A stretch of 64,000 nt of DNA from Flavobacterium cucumis (GTDB lineage: Bacteria; Bacteroidota; Bacteroidia; Flavobacteriales; Flavobacteriaceae): positions 276,713 to 340,712 of the forward strand of contig NZ_FRYK01000003.1 of NCBI RefSeq assembly GCF_900148835.1, in the 5' to 3' direction. Below are positions 29,804 to 38,185 of this stretch, one piece after another. Positions within the stretch are counted from its first letter, which is position 1, and each line of letters starts with the position of its first letter. Position numbers and translations under genes: made by a program. The notes below the pieces were generated by a model. It saw only the letters and a list, made by a program, of their open reading frames with translations, did not search any database and had not been told where the DNA came from.

Positions 29804-30505
29804 ATGCAAGAAGAAGTAAGTTATTTAGAATACAATTCGCAACGTCCGCATTTGATTATTCCTGAGTACGGAAGACATTTACAGAAGTTAATCGATCAGG
29901 CTACCGCTATTGAAGATCGTGAAGAACGAAACAAAGCAGCAAAATATATCATCTCAGTAATGGGTTCCTTAAATCCACATTTACGTGATGTGCTAGATTT
30001 CCAACATAAATTATGGGACCAGTTGTTTATCATGTCAGATTTTAAATTGGATGTCGATTCGCCTTATCCAATTCCATCCAAAGATATTTTAACACAAAAA
30101 CCGGAACGTTTAAAATACCCGCAAAATTTCCCGAAATATCGTTTTTATGGAAACAACATCAAATACATGATTGATGTAGCGAATAGTTGGGAAGAAAGCG
30201 AATTGAAAAATGCTTTGGTCCTAGTGATAGCCAATCACATGAAAAAATGTTATTTGAGTTGGAACAAAGACACCGTAACCGATGAAGTAATTTTCGAACA
30301 TTTATTAGAACTTTCGGGAGGGAAATTAAATCTTTCGAAATCCAATGAAGAACTTTCGAACACACACGATTTGATGAAAGTGAATAAGAAAGTATCCAAT
30401 AAAACGCAGTTTGGTACAAGTAAACCCGGAATTGTGAAGAAAAACAACAACAATAAAGGGCATTTAAATAAAAACAATCAAAATAAGAATACATTTAAAA
30501 AATAG
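29804..30505 (+). CDS. DUF4290 domain protein
   Basis: A 233-residue protein of a Bacteroidota-specific family (DUF4290), with conserved SYLEYNSQRPHLIIPEYGRH (residues 5-24) and a helical core. The C-terminal 40 residues are a low-complexity lysine/asparagine tail (KKNNNNKGH-type). I start it at 29804 because the frame upstream overlaps the DUF493 gene out of register. It lies 8 bp before murA, an arrangement I know from other Bacteroidota, which hints at a link to cell-wall synthesis; function unknown. Confidence 0.85.
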   Translation: MQEEVSYLEYNSQRPHLIIPEYGRHLQKLIDQATAIEDREERNKAAKYIISVMGSLNPHLRDVLDFQHKLWDQLFIMSDFKLDVDSPYPIPSKDILTQKPERLKYPQNFPKYRFYGNNIKYMIDVANSWEESELKNALVLVIANHMKKCYLSWNKDTVTDEVIFEHLLELSGGKLNLSKSNEELSNTHDLMKVNKKVSNKTQFGTSKPGIVKKNNNNKGHLNKNNQNKNTFKK

Positions 30506-30513
30506 GCAGTTGC

Positions 30514-31824
30514 ATGGGAACATTTAAAATTGAAGGAGGAAAAGCATTAAAAGGAGACATTACACCTCAAGGCGCTAAAAATGAGGCGTTACAAGTATTA
30601 TGTCCTGTGTTGTTAACTTCTGAAAAAGTGAGAATTACCAATATTCCAGACATTATTGATGTTAATAAATTAATCACCCTTTTAGGCAATTTAGGGGTTA
30701 AGATTCAAAAAAATGGACCTGGTGATTATACCTTTCAAGCCGATGAGGTAAATGTAAACTACCTAAAAACTGATGCTTTCAAAAAAGAGGGGGGAAGTTT
30801 AAGAGGTTCGATTATGATTGTAGGACCTTTGTTAGCACGTTTTGGTTGTGGCTACATTCCAAAGCCAGGAGGCGATAAAATTGGACGTCGTCGTTTAGAT
30901 ACGCACTTTGAAGGTTTTATTAATCTTGGAGCAAAATTTAGATACGAAAGAGAAGACCATTTCTACGGAGTGGAAATCGATGGAAGATTACAAGGAACGT
31001 ATATGTTGTTAGACGAAGCTTCAGTAACGGGAACAGCAAATATTGTAATGGCAGCGGTTTTAGCAGAAGGAACAACAACAATTTATAACGCAGCTTGTGA
31101 GCCTTACTTACAACAATTGTGTAAAATGTTAAACGCTATGGGTGCAAAAATCACCGGAGTAGGGTCAAACTTATTAACGATTGAAGGAGTAGAAAGTTTA
31201 GGCGGTTGCGAACACCGTATTTTACCTGATATGATTGAAATCGGTTCTTGGATTGGTCTTGCAGCTATGACAAGAAGTGAAATTACTATTAAAAATGTGA
31301 GTTGGGATAACTTAGGTCAAATTCCCAACGTATTTAGAAAATTAGGGATTACTTTAGAAAGAAAAGGGGATGATATTTACATTCCCGCTCATAAAGATGG
31401 ATACGAAATCAAGACGGATATCGACGGTTCTATTTTGACCATCGCAGATGCCCCGTGGCCTGGATTTACTCCCGATCTGTTAAGTATCGTTTTGGTCGTA
31501 GCTACACAAGCTAAAGGAGACGTGCTAATTCACCAAAAAATGTTTGAAAGCCGTTTGTTCTTCGTGGATAAATTAATTGATATGGGTGCCAAAATTATGT
31601 TATGTGATCCACATAGAGCGGTGGTAATGGGACATAATTTCCAATCGCAACTAAAAGCGACTACTATGAGTTCACCAGATATTAGAGCTGGAATTTCTTT
31701 ATTAATTGCTGCATTAACAGCAAAAGGAACTTCAACTATTCAAAATATCGAACAAATCGACAGAGGTTACGAGCGCATCGATGAAAGATTAAGAGCTATC
31801 GGAGCTAATATTGTCAGAGTATAG
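30514..31824 (+). CDS. murA: UDP-N-acetylglucosamine 1-carboxyvinyltransferase
   Basis: Commits UDP-GlcNAc to peptidoglycan by adding enolpyruvate from PEP. The 436-residue protein has the EPSP-synthase-like double domain, with GAKNEALQVL (residues 20-29) at the N-terminus and the RGSIMIVGPLLARFG region before the active-site loop. At the position of E. coli Cys115, the fosfomycin target, this enzyme has Asp121 (PGGDKIGRRR, codon 30874-30876). Asp at this site keeps activity and confers fosfomycin resistance in other bacteria. It is the last gene of the DUF493-DUF4290-murA operon. Confidence 0.95.
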   Translation: MGTFKIEGGKALKGDITPQGAKNEALQVLCPVLLTSEKVRITNIPDIIDVNKLITLLGNLGVKIQKNGPGDYTFQADEVNVNYLKTDAFKKEGGSLRGSIMIVGPLLARFGCGYIPKPGGDKIGRRRLDTHFEGFINLGAKFRYEREDHFYGVEIDGRLQGTYMLLDEASVTGTANIVMAAVLAEGTTTIYNAACEPYLQQLCKMLNAMGAKITGVGSNLLTIEGVESLGGCEHRILPDMIEIGSWIGLAAMTRSEITIKNVSWDNLGQIPNVFRKLGITLERKGDDIYIPAHKDGYEIKTDIDGSILTIADAPWPGFTPDLLSIVLVVATQAKGDVLIHQKMFESRLFFVDKLIDMGAKIMLCDPHRAVVMGHNFQSQLKATTMSSPDIRAGISLLIAALTAKGTSTIQNIEQIDRGYERIDERLRAIGANIVRV

Positions 31825-31834
31825 TTCAGTGCTT

Positions 31835-31882
31835 AGTGTTCAGTAATGAGTTAGTAGTTTGCAAATCTTAGTACTGAACACT
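31835..31882. repeat. Inverted repeat after murA
   Basis: AGTGTTCAGTA (31835-31845) and TACTGAACACT (31872-31882) are a perfect 11-bp inverted repeat with a 26-nt loop. A further GAACACTGA word follows. There is no T tract, so it is not a standard terminator. The same words occur between pyrG and yidC (3678-3705). Confidence 0.5.
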
Positions 31883-31907
31883 AAAACTGAACACTGATTA
31901 CTAAAAA

Positions 31908-32675
31908 ATGGAAACCTACATCATCCTTTTTCTCTGCATCGCTTCCTTCATAGCTGGTTTTATCGACGCTATTGTGGGGGGTGGCGGACTTATTCAAACG
32001 CCAGCAGCTTTAATTTTATTACCAAATTTGCCTGTTGCCTCTATCATTGGGACATTGAAAATTCCTGGCTTTAGCGGAACGAGTATGGCAACTTATCACT
32101 ATTTGAAATCGGCAAAAGTGAATTGGAAGTTATTCCTTGTAATGGCTGTTATTTCTTTTGGATTTGCATATTTGGGTTCGAGTCTACTCAATGTAATGCA
32201 AAATGACTTCATGAAACCCTTACTTTTTGTGGTTTTACTTTTGTTGCTGTTGTATACCTACTTTAAAAAAGATTTTGGACAATTTCATATTGATAAATTA
32301 ACAAAAAAGCAGACTTACCTCTACGGATGTATCATCTGTGTTTTTCTGGGATTCTATGACGGTTTCATTGGTCCAGGAACAGGAAGTTTGTTAATAATGG
32401 CATTTATTGCAATTCTAGGATTCGATTTTTTACAAGCCAACATATATGCAAAATTGGTCAATTTAGCAACCAATATAGGTTCTATTACCTTATTTGTCTT
32501 AAAAGGAAAAATCATATGGACTATTGCCATTCCTATGGCAATTTGTAATGTGACCGGTTCTTGGTTGGGCGCCAGGTTAGCCATTTCAAAAGGCAACGGA
32601 TTTATCCGAATCTTTTTCTTAATTGTGGTAGGATTGGCGTTACTTCGTTTTGGATATGATGTGTTTTTTAAATAA
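31908..32675 (+). CDS. TauE/SafE-family (TSUP) membrane transporter
   Basis: A 255-residue inner-membrane protein with about eight hydrophobic segments and the family's glycine-rich first-half motif IDAIVGGGGLIQTPA (about residues 20-34), mirrored in the second half by GFYDGFIGPGTGSLLIMAF. Family members are proposed exporters of sulfite or sulfur-containing organic anions; the substrate here is unknown. Its last 27 bases plus 2 downstream bases (32643-32671) are duplicated at 33223-33251, on the far side of a toxin-antitoxin pair. Confidence 0.9.
   Translation: METYIILFLCIASFIAGFIDAIVGGGGLIQTPAALILLPNLPVASIIGTLKIPGFSGTSMATYHYLKSAKVNWKLFLVMAVISFGFAYLGSSLLNVMQNDFMKPLLFVVLLLLLLYTYFKKDFGQFHIDKLTKKQTYLYGCIICVFLGFYDGFIGPGTGSLLIMAFIAILGFDFLQANIYAKLVNLATNIGSITLFVLKGKIIWTIAIPMAICNVTGSWLGARLAISKGNGFIRIFFLIVVGLALLRFGYDVFFK
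32643..32671 (+). repeat. 29-bp direct repeat, left copy (tauE 3' end)
   Basis: Identical over 29 bp to 33223-33251. It begins CTTCGTTTTGG and ends GTTTTTTAA, and lies within the last codons of the transporter gene. The two copies bracket the toxin-antitoxin genes at a spacing of 580 bp. Confidence 0.95.
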
Positions 32676-32718
32676 TTTATCATTTAATAAAGAATTAATT
32701 TAACTAGCACGATTTTTG

Positions 32719-32738
32719 TATATTTGTATTAAAATACT
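32719..32738 (+). promoter_or_regulatory. Toxin-antitoxin promoter and possible operator
   Basis: TATATTTG at 32719-32726 is a perfect -7 element. GTATT/AATAC arms (32726-32737) overlapping its 3' edge form a small inverted repeat where the antitoxin complex could bind. The ATG follows at 32745. Confidence 0.55.
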
Positions 32739-32744
32739 ATAATC

Positions 32745-32930
32745 ATGGCAGAAATAACATTAAAATTCGATGCAAGAAACCCAATTGCAAAAAAAACGAT
32801 AGATTATGTTCTTTCACTTGGAGTTTTTAAAAAAGTTTCAGGCTTAGATCAAGCGCTTGAAGATGAAAAGAAAGGTAAAGTGAAAAAATATAAAAATAGC
32901 GAGGATTTGTTCAAAAAAGTATTGGGTTAA
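32745..32930 (+). CDS. Antitoxin of a YafQ-type toxin-antitoxin pair
   Basis: A 61-residue protein with an N-terminal beta strand (EITLKFDARNPIAKKTIDYV) and a short helix, then a charged lysine-rich tail, consistent with a small DUF2683-like antitoxin of ribbon-helix-helix style. Its last base is also the first base of the toxin ATG (TAATG). That coupled order, antitoxin first, is typical of type II systems. It is probably also the operon repressor. Confidence 0.8.
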   Translation: MAEITLKFDARNPIAKKTIDYVLSLGVFKKVSGLDQALEDEKKGKVKKYKNSEDLFKKVLG

Positions 32931-33202
32931 TGTACAAAATAACTACAACCAACAAATTTGACAAAAGTTTAAAACTTTGTAAAAAGAGAAATTATGATTT
33001 GTCTTTGTTACAAGTAGTAATTGATTTACTTCAAAAAGAAGGTAAGCTACCACAAAAATACAAACCACACAAATTATCAGGAAATTACAAGGATTGTTGG
33101 GAATGTCACATAAAGCCAGATTGGCTTTTAGTTTGGAAACAAAACGATACTGAACTCATACTACTTCTTTTAGATACAGGTACGCATAGCGATTTGTTTT
33201 AG
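32930..33202 (+). CDS. YafQ/RelE-family mRNA-interferase toxin
   Basis: A 90-residue toxin that should cleave mRNA in the ribosomal A site. The YafQ active-site set is visible: His47 (YKPHKLSG), His60 (CHIKPDW), Asp64, Trp65 and His86 (GTHSDLF), all in register with E. coli YafQ (50, 63, 67, 68, 87). It is therefore likely catalytically intact. The module, with its own promoter, lies between two 29-bp direct repeats, which suggests acquisition by integration at the 3' end of the transporter gene. Confidence 0.92.
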   Translation: MYKITTTNKFDKSLKLCKKRNYDLSLLQVVIDLLQKEGKLPQKYKPHKLSGNYKDCWECHIKPDWLLVWKQNDTELILLLLDTGTHSDLF

Positions 33203-33222
33203 TTTTTTTACATATTCTGATG

Positions 33223-33251
33223 CTTCGTTTTGGATATGATGTGTTTTTTAA
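33223..33251 (+). repeat. 29-bp direct repeat, right copy
   Basis: Perfect copy of 32643-32671 placed 20 bp after the toxin stop. Here it is noncoding. Confidence 0.95.
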
Positions 33252-33257
33252 GTAAAA

Positions 33258-33280
33258 AAGCACTCCATGTAGAAGTGCTT
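33258..33280 (-). terminator. Terminator after the DUF5686 gene
   Basis: Stem AAGCACT (33258-33264) / AGTGCTT (33274-33280) with a T-run on the minus strand, 13 bp after the gene's stop. Confidence 0.8.
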
Positions 33281-33292
33281 CTTATTATTTTC

Positions 33293-35758
33293 TTAGAATT
33301 TCAACCCAAACATCACCCCATCACCTTGAAATCCATTTTGGTAACTTCTTACATAATCTACACGTAGGAATCGAAGTTTACCCCAACCAATATTGTCAAA
33401 CCCAACCGTAAATTCTTGATACGGTTTCATGTTGGGAATGTTCAATTGATGAAATCCTCCAATTAAATTCCATTGTAATTTGTTCAACAACGGAATCTTA
33501 TTCATAATGTAACCTTTAAAATTATGCTCAATATGCGTTTCTAAATAGGCATCATTAGTTGAGTGACTATAGTAAGGCAACAAGTTAAACGCATTCAAAG
33601 AATTATTCAATAAGTTCACATGCGTTTGATTTCCGTTGAAGTGTTTATAATCTACAAAAGAAATATTCTCGGCATTAAAGAATTTACCCGCTTTAAAACG
33701 TAAGCCAAAATCACCTTTGTTACCAACAGTTTTGTTATAATCAATCGTTCCACTGATTAAATCGTAATGGTAGTTACTATTTGAAGCACCAAATGCTTTT
33801 TCATAGTAAAAACTCAATATAGGATAATTATCGTTCTGGATGTTAATCTTTCCGTCAGGGCGTGAAATGTATTTTTGTCCAAAACGAATGCGTGTTCCTA
33901 AACTTGCTTTCATAATGTGATGCTTTTCAAACGGCACCGAAGTATAATTATCAGGTTGTAACGGATCATTGGAAAAATACAAATCATCGTTTTTAATGAT
34001 GGTATAATCCGTATTGTTAAACAATGCACGTCGGTTTTCGTAGACTAATTTACCACTAGCAAAAAGACCATTGGCAACTTCTATTCCGTAGTTAAGCTCA
34101 GCAAACTCTTTGTTATACAATTTCATGAAATTGTTCTTAAAGAACAAAGTGGCAACAGCGTTCACTAAATTACTAATCGGCTCATTCGGATTAAATTGAC
34201 TAATAGCACTTCCACCGCTTAAACTAATGTAGGCGTTGTTTCTGTTGTTGAATCGGTGATAAAAACGGCCATTTAAACGTAATCGATTTTCAGCAAAACC
34301 ATAATTAAAAGTAGACGAAATAGAAGTGAATTTCCCTGTTTCTTCATTCCATTTTCGGAACGAAAAACCGCTATCTAAATTATATCCTTGAACGGTATTA
34401 AAACTCAGAGAACTCAAATTGGTCAAACCTTGGTAGTTGAAATTCCAATTTTTAAACGAATTCTTATAAGTATAACCGGTAATGACCTTTGATAGTTTGA
34501 ATTTATTCCCTTTGGCATCAATAGAATCCAAATACACTTGTGATTTTCTGATGGTTTGAATGCTGTCCTTTTTTACATAATTCGTTGTTTCTTCTTCCGT
34601 TAAAGGAACGGGACGATTTTCTTCCCAATACGATACTTCTTTTTTATTTGCATTTTCGGCAAAAGTGACAATTTCTTTACCAAAAGTCTTCTTCTCGAAG
34701 GCGTCTTTAAAGTTGTAATTTGTGAAAACGTGCGTAAATTTTCCAGTAAACTTCATTCCAAAAATACCAGCTTGGAAATCCAAAGCTTGTATGTTCTTCG
34801 CCCAAATTTTACTTTCCGAATTGTAACTGAAATTTTGTGTCAATTTCATGGTTTCTAAAATCGGCTCTTGCATGCGATAACCTTTAATGTCAAGATCTAT
34901 TCCGAAAATAGCCCATGAATCTTCAACGATATATATATAACCCTCAAATACCGGTTCTTTATCACGCTTAGGCGTTACCAAAATCTTATTGATTAACTGA
35001 TTTTTATCGTCGTAAAATGTACTTTCTAATTTGTATTTGTAATAATTAAAAGCGTTATCCGCAATAGGAGAGACCATGTTGATACCTAAATTAACATAGT
35101 TTTCGTAAAAATCATAATTGGTACTCAAAGCGGTATTGTAGCTAAAACCATTATCATCACCTGCTATTTTTGAAGCAATAATCTCTTCTCTTAAATTATC
35201 AGGCTTCTGGAACTTTATTTTTGATACCGTTTCCGATTGGTAAATTATACCACTTCGGGTGGTATCTAAATTTCCATCTAAATCGCCAATCTCTACCCCC
35301 ATAAATTTTTTAGGAATATCTTTCGCCCTAAAAATCCCTCTCGAATAAAAGTCGGCTTCAAACTTATCGGTTTTAGCAGCATTTTTCTTTTTGGATGTTA
35401 TAGCACTTCGAATAATTTCGTTAGCAGGGTTTTCACCATTTACAATTACGACTTCTTTTAATTGAAAATCTTCTTCTTGTAAAGTCACATCAAATTCAAA
35501 AGGAAAACTGCTGATGTTTAAAATATGTTTTTGTGTTTTGTATCCTAAATATTGAAAAATCAAATGCACCGTGTTTTTGTCCGTCGTATTGAGTTCGTAT
35601 TTTCCCAATTCATTTGAAGTCGTACCTACATAGGTATTCTCAATATAAATATTTACAAAAGGAAGCGGATTTCCATCTTTGTCTTTGATGGTTCCTTTTA
35701 TTTGAGAAAAAGAGATTGATGTTAATAATAATAAGAGTAGCGTAATTTGTTTTTTCAT
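33293..35758 (-). CDS. DUF5686 outer-membrane protein with carboxypeptidase-like regulatory domain
   Basis: An 821-residue envelope protein. It has a signal peptide (residues 1-18, MKKQITLLLLLLTSISFS), a CarbopepD_reg-like beta domain (about 19-105; GTIKDKDGNPLPFVNIYIEN), then the long DUF5686 region with many amphipathic strands that likely form an outer-membrane barrel. The architecture resembles TonB-receptor plug-like modules but no TonB box is evident. I start it at 35758 because the signal peptide begins there. Its function is unknown; the family is abundant in Bacteroidota. A terminator follows. Confidence 0.85.
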   Translation of the reverse strand: MKKQITLLLLLLTSISFSQIKGTIKDKDGNPLPFVNIYIENTYVGTTSNELGKYELNTTDKNTVHLIFQYLGYKTQKHILNISSFPFEFDVTLQEEDFQLKEVVIVNGENPANEIIRSAITSKKKNAAKTDKFEADFYSRGIFRAKDIPKKFMGVEIGDLDGNLDTTRSGIIYQSETVSKIKFQKPDNLREEIIASKIAGDDNGFSYNTALSTNYDFYENYVNLGINMVSPIADNAFNYYKYKLESTFYDDKNQLINKILVTPKRDKEPVFEGYIYIVEDSWAIFGIDLDIKGYRMQEPILETMKLTQNFSYNSESKIWAKNIQALDFQAGIFGMKFTGKFTHVFTNYNFKDAFEKKTFGKEIVTFAENANKKEVSYWEENRPVPLTEEETTNYVKKDSIQTIRKSQVYLDSIDAKGNKFKLSKVITGYTYKNSFKNWNFNYQGLTNLSSLSFNTVQGYNLDSGFSFRKWNEETGKFTSISSTFNYGFAENRLRLNGRFYHRFNNRNNAYISLSGGSAISQFNPNEPISNLVNAVATLFFKNNFMKLYNKEFAELNYGIEVANGLFASGKLVYENRRALFNNTDYTIIKNDDLYFSNDPLQPDNYTSVPFEKHHIMKASLGTRIRFGQKYISRPDGKINIQNDNYPILSFYYEKAFGASNSNYHYDLISGTIDYNKTVGNKGDFGLRFKAGKFFNAENISFVDYKHFNGNQTHVNLLNNSLNAFNLLPYYSHSTNDAYLETHIEHNFKGYIMNKIPLLNKLQWNLIGGFHQLNIPNMKPYQEFTVGFDNIGWGKLRFLRVDYVRSYQNGFQGDGVMFGLKF

Positions 35759-35867
35759 GTTGTTTTGTTTTATTACACAGAGCTTCACAGAGCTTTTTTT
35801 TGATTTTCTTTGTCTTTATAGAGCTACACCGAGGCGTTTCACTTTAGACGTTAAATGATAATCATTG

Positions 35868-36239
35868 TTACATAGAAAATCTTTTTATACCTTTTGATAA
35901 TAGTTTAGTATTAAAATTAATGAGTAATCCTGTATTGTAATTCCCTAATCGCAATTAGGTTAATATTTGAGCTTTATGAACATCGGTGAAAGTTTCTACT
36001 GTTTTGATTTCAACAACTAATGTGTCTTCAATAAGTAAATCAATTCGATATCCATGATCCAATTTAATTTCTTTGTATGCTATGGGAAGTTTTTTTTCTC
36101 GTTCAACTTTTAAATTAGCTTTACTAAGTTCATAATACAAACACTCCTGATAAGCAGATTCCAATAATCCGGGGCCTAAATGTCTATGAACCTCAATAGC
36201 CAAACCAATTACTTGTTCCGTTAACTTATCAATTTCCAT
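35868..36239 (-). pseudogene. GxxExxY protein broken by a nonsense codon
   Basis: The frame starts MEIDKLTEQVIGLAIEVHRH and shows the family motif GLLESAY (Gly24, Glu27, Tyr30). It stops after 94 residues at TAA (35955-35957) following KAQILT. Reading through that stop in the same frame continues for 28 more codons (LRLGNYNTGLLINFNTKLL and on) to a second stop at 35868-35870. Family members normally have a tyrosine followed by leucine at this place, so a single TAT/TAC to TAA change explains the truncation. These proteins resemble a nuclease-like fold of unknown role. Confidence 0.85.
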
Positions 36240-36280
36240 AAAAGTATTTCATTTTATTTATATTCTTAATTAAAAAAAAG

Positions 36281-36787
36281 GCAACGCCCTCTCCATCTCT
36301 CTTTCAACACAAAGTATATAAAGACCTCTGAGAATCTCTTCTTTACTCCGTGAATCTCGGTGTAACTTCAAAGTGCAACGCCCTCTCCAACTCTCAAATT
36401 CAACACAAAGAATATAAAAATCTCCGTGAATCTCTTTTTACTCTGTGTATCTCGGTGTAATTTCCAAGTGCAACGCCCTCACCATCTCTCACATTCAACA
36501 CAAAACACATAAACCCTCCGTGAATCTCTTTTTACTCTGTGCATCTCTGTGTAACAAACCAAGTGCAACGACTCTCCATCTCTCTTTCAACACAAAGCAA
36601 ATAAAACCTCTGAGAATCTCTTTTTTAACTCTGTGTATCTCGGTGTAACTTCAAAGTGCAACTCTCTCTCCATCTCTCACATCCAACACAAAGCATATAT
36701 AACCCTCCGTGAATCTCATTTACCTCTGTGCATCTCTGTGTAATAAACCAAGTGCAACGCCTCTACATCTCTGTGTAACAAATAAGT
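36281..36787. repeat. Tandem repeat block, about 95-bp unit, five and a third copies
   Basis: Units start with GCAACGCCCTCTCC-type sequence at about 36281, 36375, 36470, 36565, 36658 and 36754, giving periods of 94, 95, 95, 93 and 96 bp. Copies are diverged. Each holds CAACACAAAG, CCGTGAATCTC or TGAGAATCTC, and TCTGTGTATCTCGGTGTAA words. No reading frame spans the block. Together with flanking noncoding sequence it fills the gap between the GxxExxY gene and aroQ. Related words appear at 35.77-35.84 kb. Confidence 0.92.
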
Positions 36788-36793
36788 AAAACG

Positions 36794-37207
36794 CTACTCA
36801 AAAGCCCTCAACCCTAACTCATAGCTCTCCATCCCAAAACCAATAATAACTCCTTTAGCATTTGGTGAAATATAAGACTGATGACGGAAAGACTCTCTTG
36901 AAAAAGTATTCGAGATATGAACCTCTACAACTGGAGTTGTAATCGCTTTAACGGCATCACCAATTCCGATGGAAGTATGGGTATAAGCACCTGCATTTAG
37001 AACAATACCAGCATAACTAAAACCTACATCTTGAATTTTTGAAATGATTTCTCCTTCAATATTACTTTGGAAGTACTCTAATGTAATATTGGGGAACTGA
37101 TGCTGAAGTTTTTTAAAGTACGATTCAAAAGTTTCATTGCCATAAACTTCGGGTTCTCTTTTGCCTAACAGGTTGAGGTTTGGACCATTTATAATGATAA
37201 TCTTCAT
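36794..37207 (-). CDS. aroQ: Type II 3-dehydroquinate dehydratase
   Basis: Dehydrates 3-dehydroquinate in the shikimate pathway. The 137-residue protein has the N-terminal IINGPNLNLLGKREPEVYG motif (residues 4-22) containing the catalytic Arg and Tyr, the GIVLNAGAYTHTSIG segment, and VEVHISNTFSRE with the catalytic His. Length is normal for the dodecameric type II enzyme. It lies between the tandem repeat block and an outer-membrane protein gene. Confidence 0.96.
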   Translation of the reverse strand: MKIIIINGPNLNLLGKREPEVYGNETFESYFKKLQHQFPNITLEYFQSNIEGEIISKIQDVGFSYAGIVLNAGAYTHTSIGIGDAVKAITTPVVEVHISNTFSRESFRHQSYISPNAKGVIIGFGMESYELGLRAFE

Positions 37208-37230
37208 GAAAATTGTTTTTGTAAAAGTAA

Positions 37231-37258
37231 AAAAACCATTCGTTTGAAGAATGGTTTT
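37231..37258 (-). terminator. Terminator upstream of aroQ
   Basis: Stem AAACCATT / AATGGTTT with a short loop and T-run on the minus strand. It ends the transcript of the barrel protein at 37310. Confidence 0.82.
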
Positions 37259-37309
37259 AGTAAAATATTGTGAAATCTATTCACTTTGTAGAAGCGGTAT
37301 CTCCTTTTT

Positions 37310-37864
37310 TTAAAACATAATCCCTACTGAGAGTTGTACATTTGAATTCTTTACATCAGCATCGCGTTTAGGTTCCGTTAAACCTGCGATATAACGACCA
37401 GAGATAAAAAGGTTTTCCGTTATTTTGAAACTTAACCCTCCAGCAACACCAAAATCAAAAGTATTACTGTCTTCCGAATTTACTTCGTTTCGTTCACTAA
37501 CTAAAACCGAAGCTTGTGGACCTAATTCTAAACTCAATTTGTTTTTAGATAAGTAGAATTTCGCTAATACGGGTAAGGAAATGTAACCCAACTCATTTTT
37601 AATTTGTTCGCCCAAACCTTCCAATTCAGCACCTTGTGTAGAGTAGAGGAGTTCGGGTTGAATTGAAAAATTTTCAAATAGATTTACTTCAGCAACTATA
37701 CCAGCATGATAACTGGTTATGGTTTTAAAATCAAAACCTTCCACGTTTCCTCCTGTGTAATTAGAAAAGTTTAATCCTCCTTTTACTCCAAATTTTAATA
37801 GTTGTGCCTGTGAAGTACCATACCCAATAAATAAAAGTACTACTAATAAAACTCCTTTTTTCAT
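37310..37864 (-). CDS. PorT-like outer-membrane beta-barrel protein
   Basis: A 184-residue exported protein with a signal peptide (residues 1-20, ending SQAQ) and a mature part of about eight amphipathic strands ending in an aromatic residue (VGIMF), as outer-membrane barrels do. The LKFGVKGGLNFSNYTG start is typical of the porin-family/PorT-like barrels of Bacteroidota. The role is structural or unknown. It is divergent from another small barrel protein at 38186. Confidence 0.85.
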   Translation of the reverse strand: MKKGVLLVVLLFIGYGTSQAQLLKFGVKGGLNFSNYTGGNVEGFDFKTITSYHAGIVAEVNLFENFSIQPELLYSTQGAELEGLGEQIKNELGYISLPVLAKFYLSKNKLSLELGPQASVLVSERNEVNSEDSNTFDFGVAGGLSFKITENLFISGRYIAGLTEPKRDADVKNSNVQLSVGIMF

Positions 37865-38185
37865 AATGTTTTGGTATTAATAAAGGTTATACGTAAAATA
37901 CAACGTAAATTTCAACAATTTATTGAACGAAATCCTTTTTTTATCAAAATTTTATCATTTACAACTGTTTTGTAGATCTTACTTTTTTCCCTCGTTTTTT
38001 ACTTGTTAATAAGTTTACCCCCTTTTTTGTTAAAATTTGAGAAAAAGTTAGTAGAATCAACATTCTGATTATCAATTATAATCTAACAAACACACTAAAA
38101 AAATGTTAATAATTTAACAAAACAAGTTTCTATGTAAAGAAAAATACTATAAATTTGTTCTATTAACTTTAAATTTAAACTAAAC
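37865..38185. other. Divergent intergenic region between two barrel genes
   Basis: A 321-bp AT-rich gap. The only clear signal is the plus-strand promoter at 38127-38157. T-runs and the poly-C/T segment near 38028-38036 show no stem-loop or reading frame. Confidence 0.6.
38127..38157 (+). promoter_or_regulatory. Promoter of the 38186 barrel gene
   Basis: TAAATTTG (38150-38157) with TTTC (38127-38130) 19 nt upstream, leaving a leader of about 20 nt. Confidence 0.65.

Noticed and set aside
36281..36787. CRISPR array
   Set aside because: The repeated units are about 95 bp, diverged along their whole length, with no short identical repeat alternating with unique spacers and no cas genes nearby.
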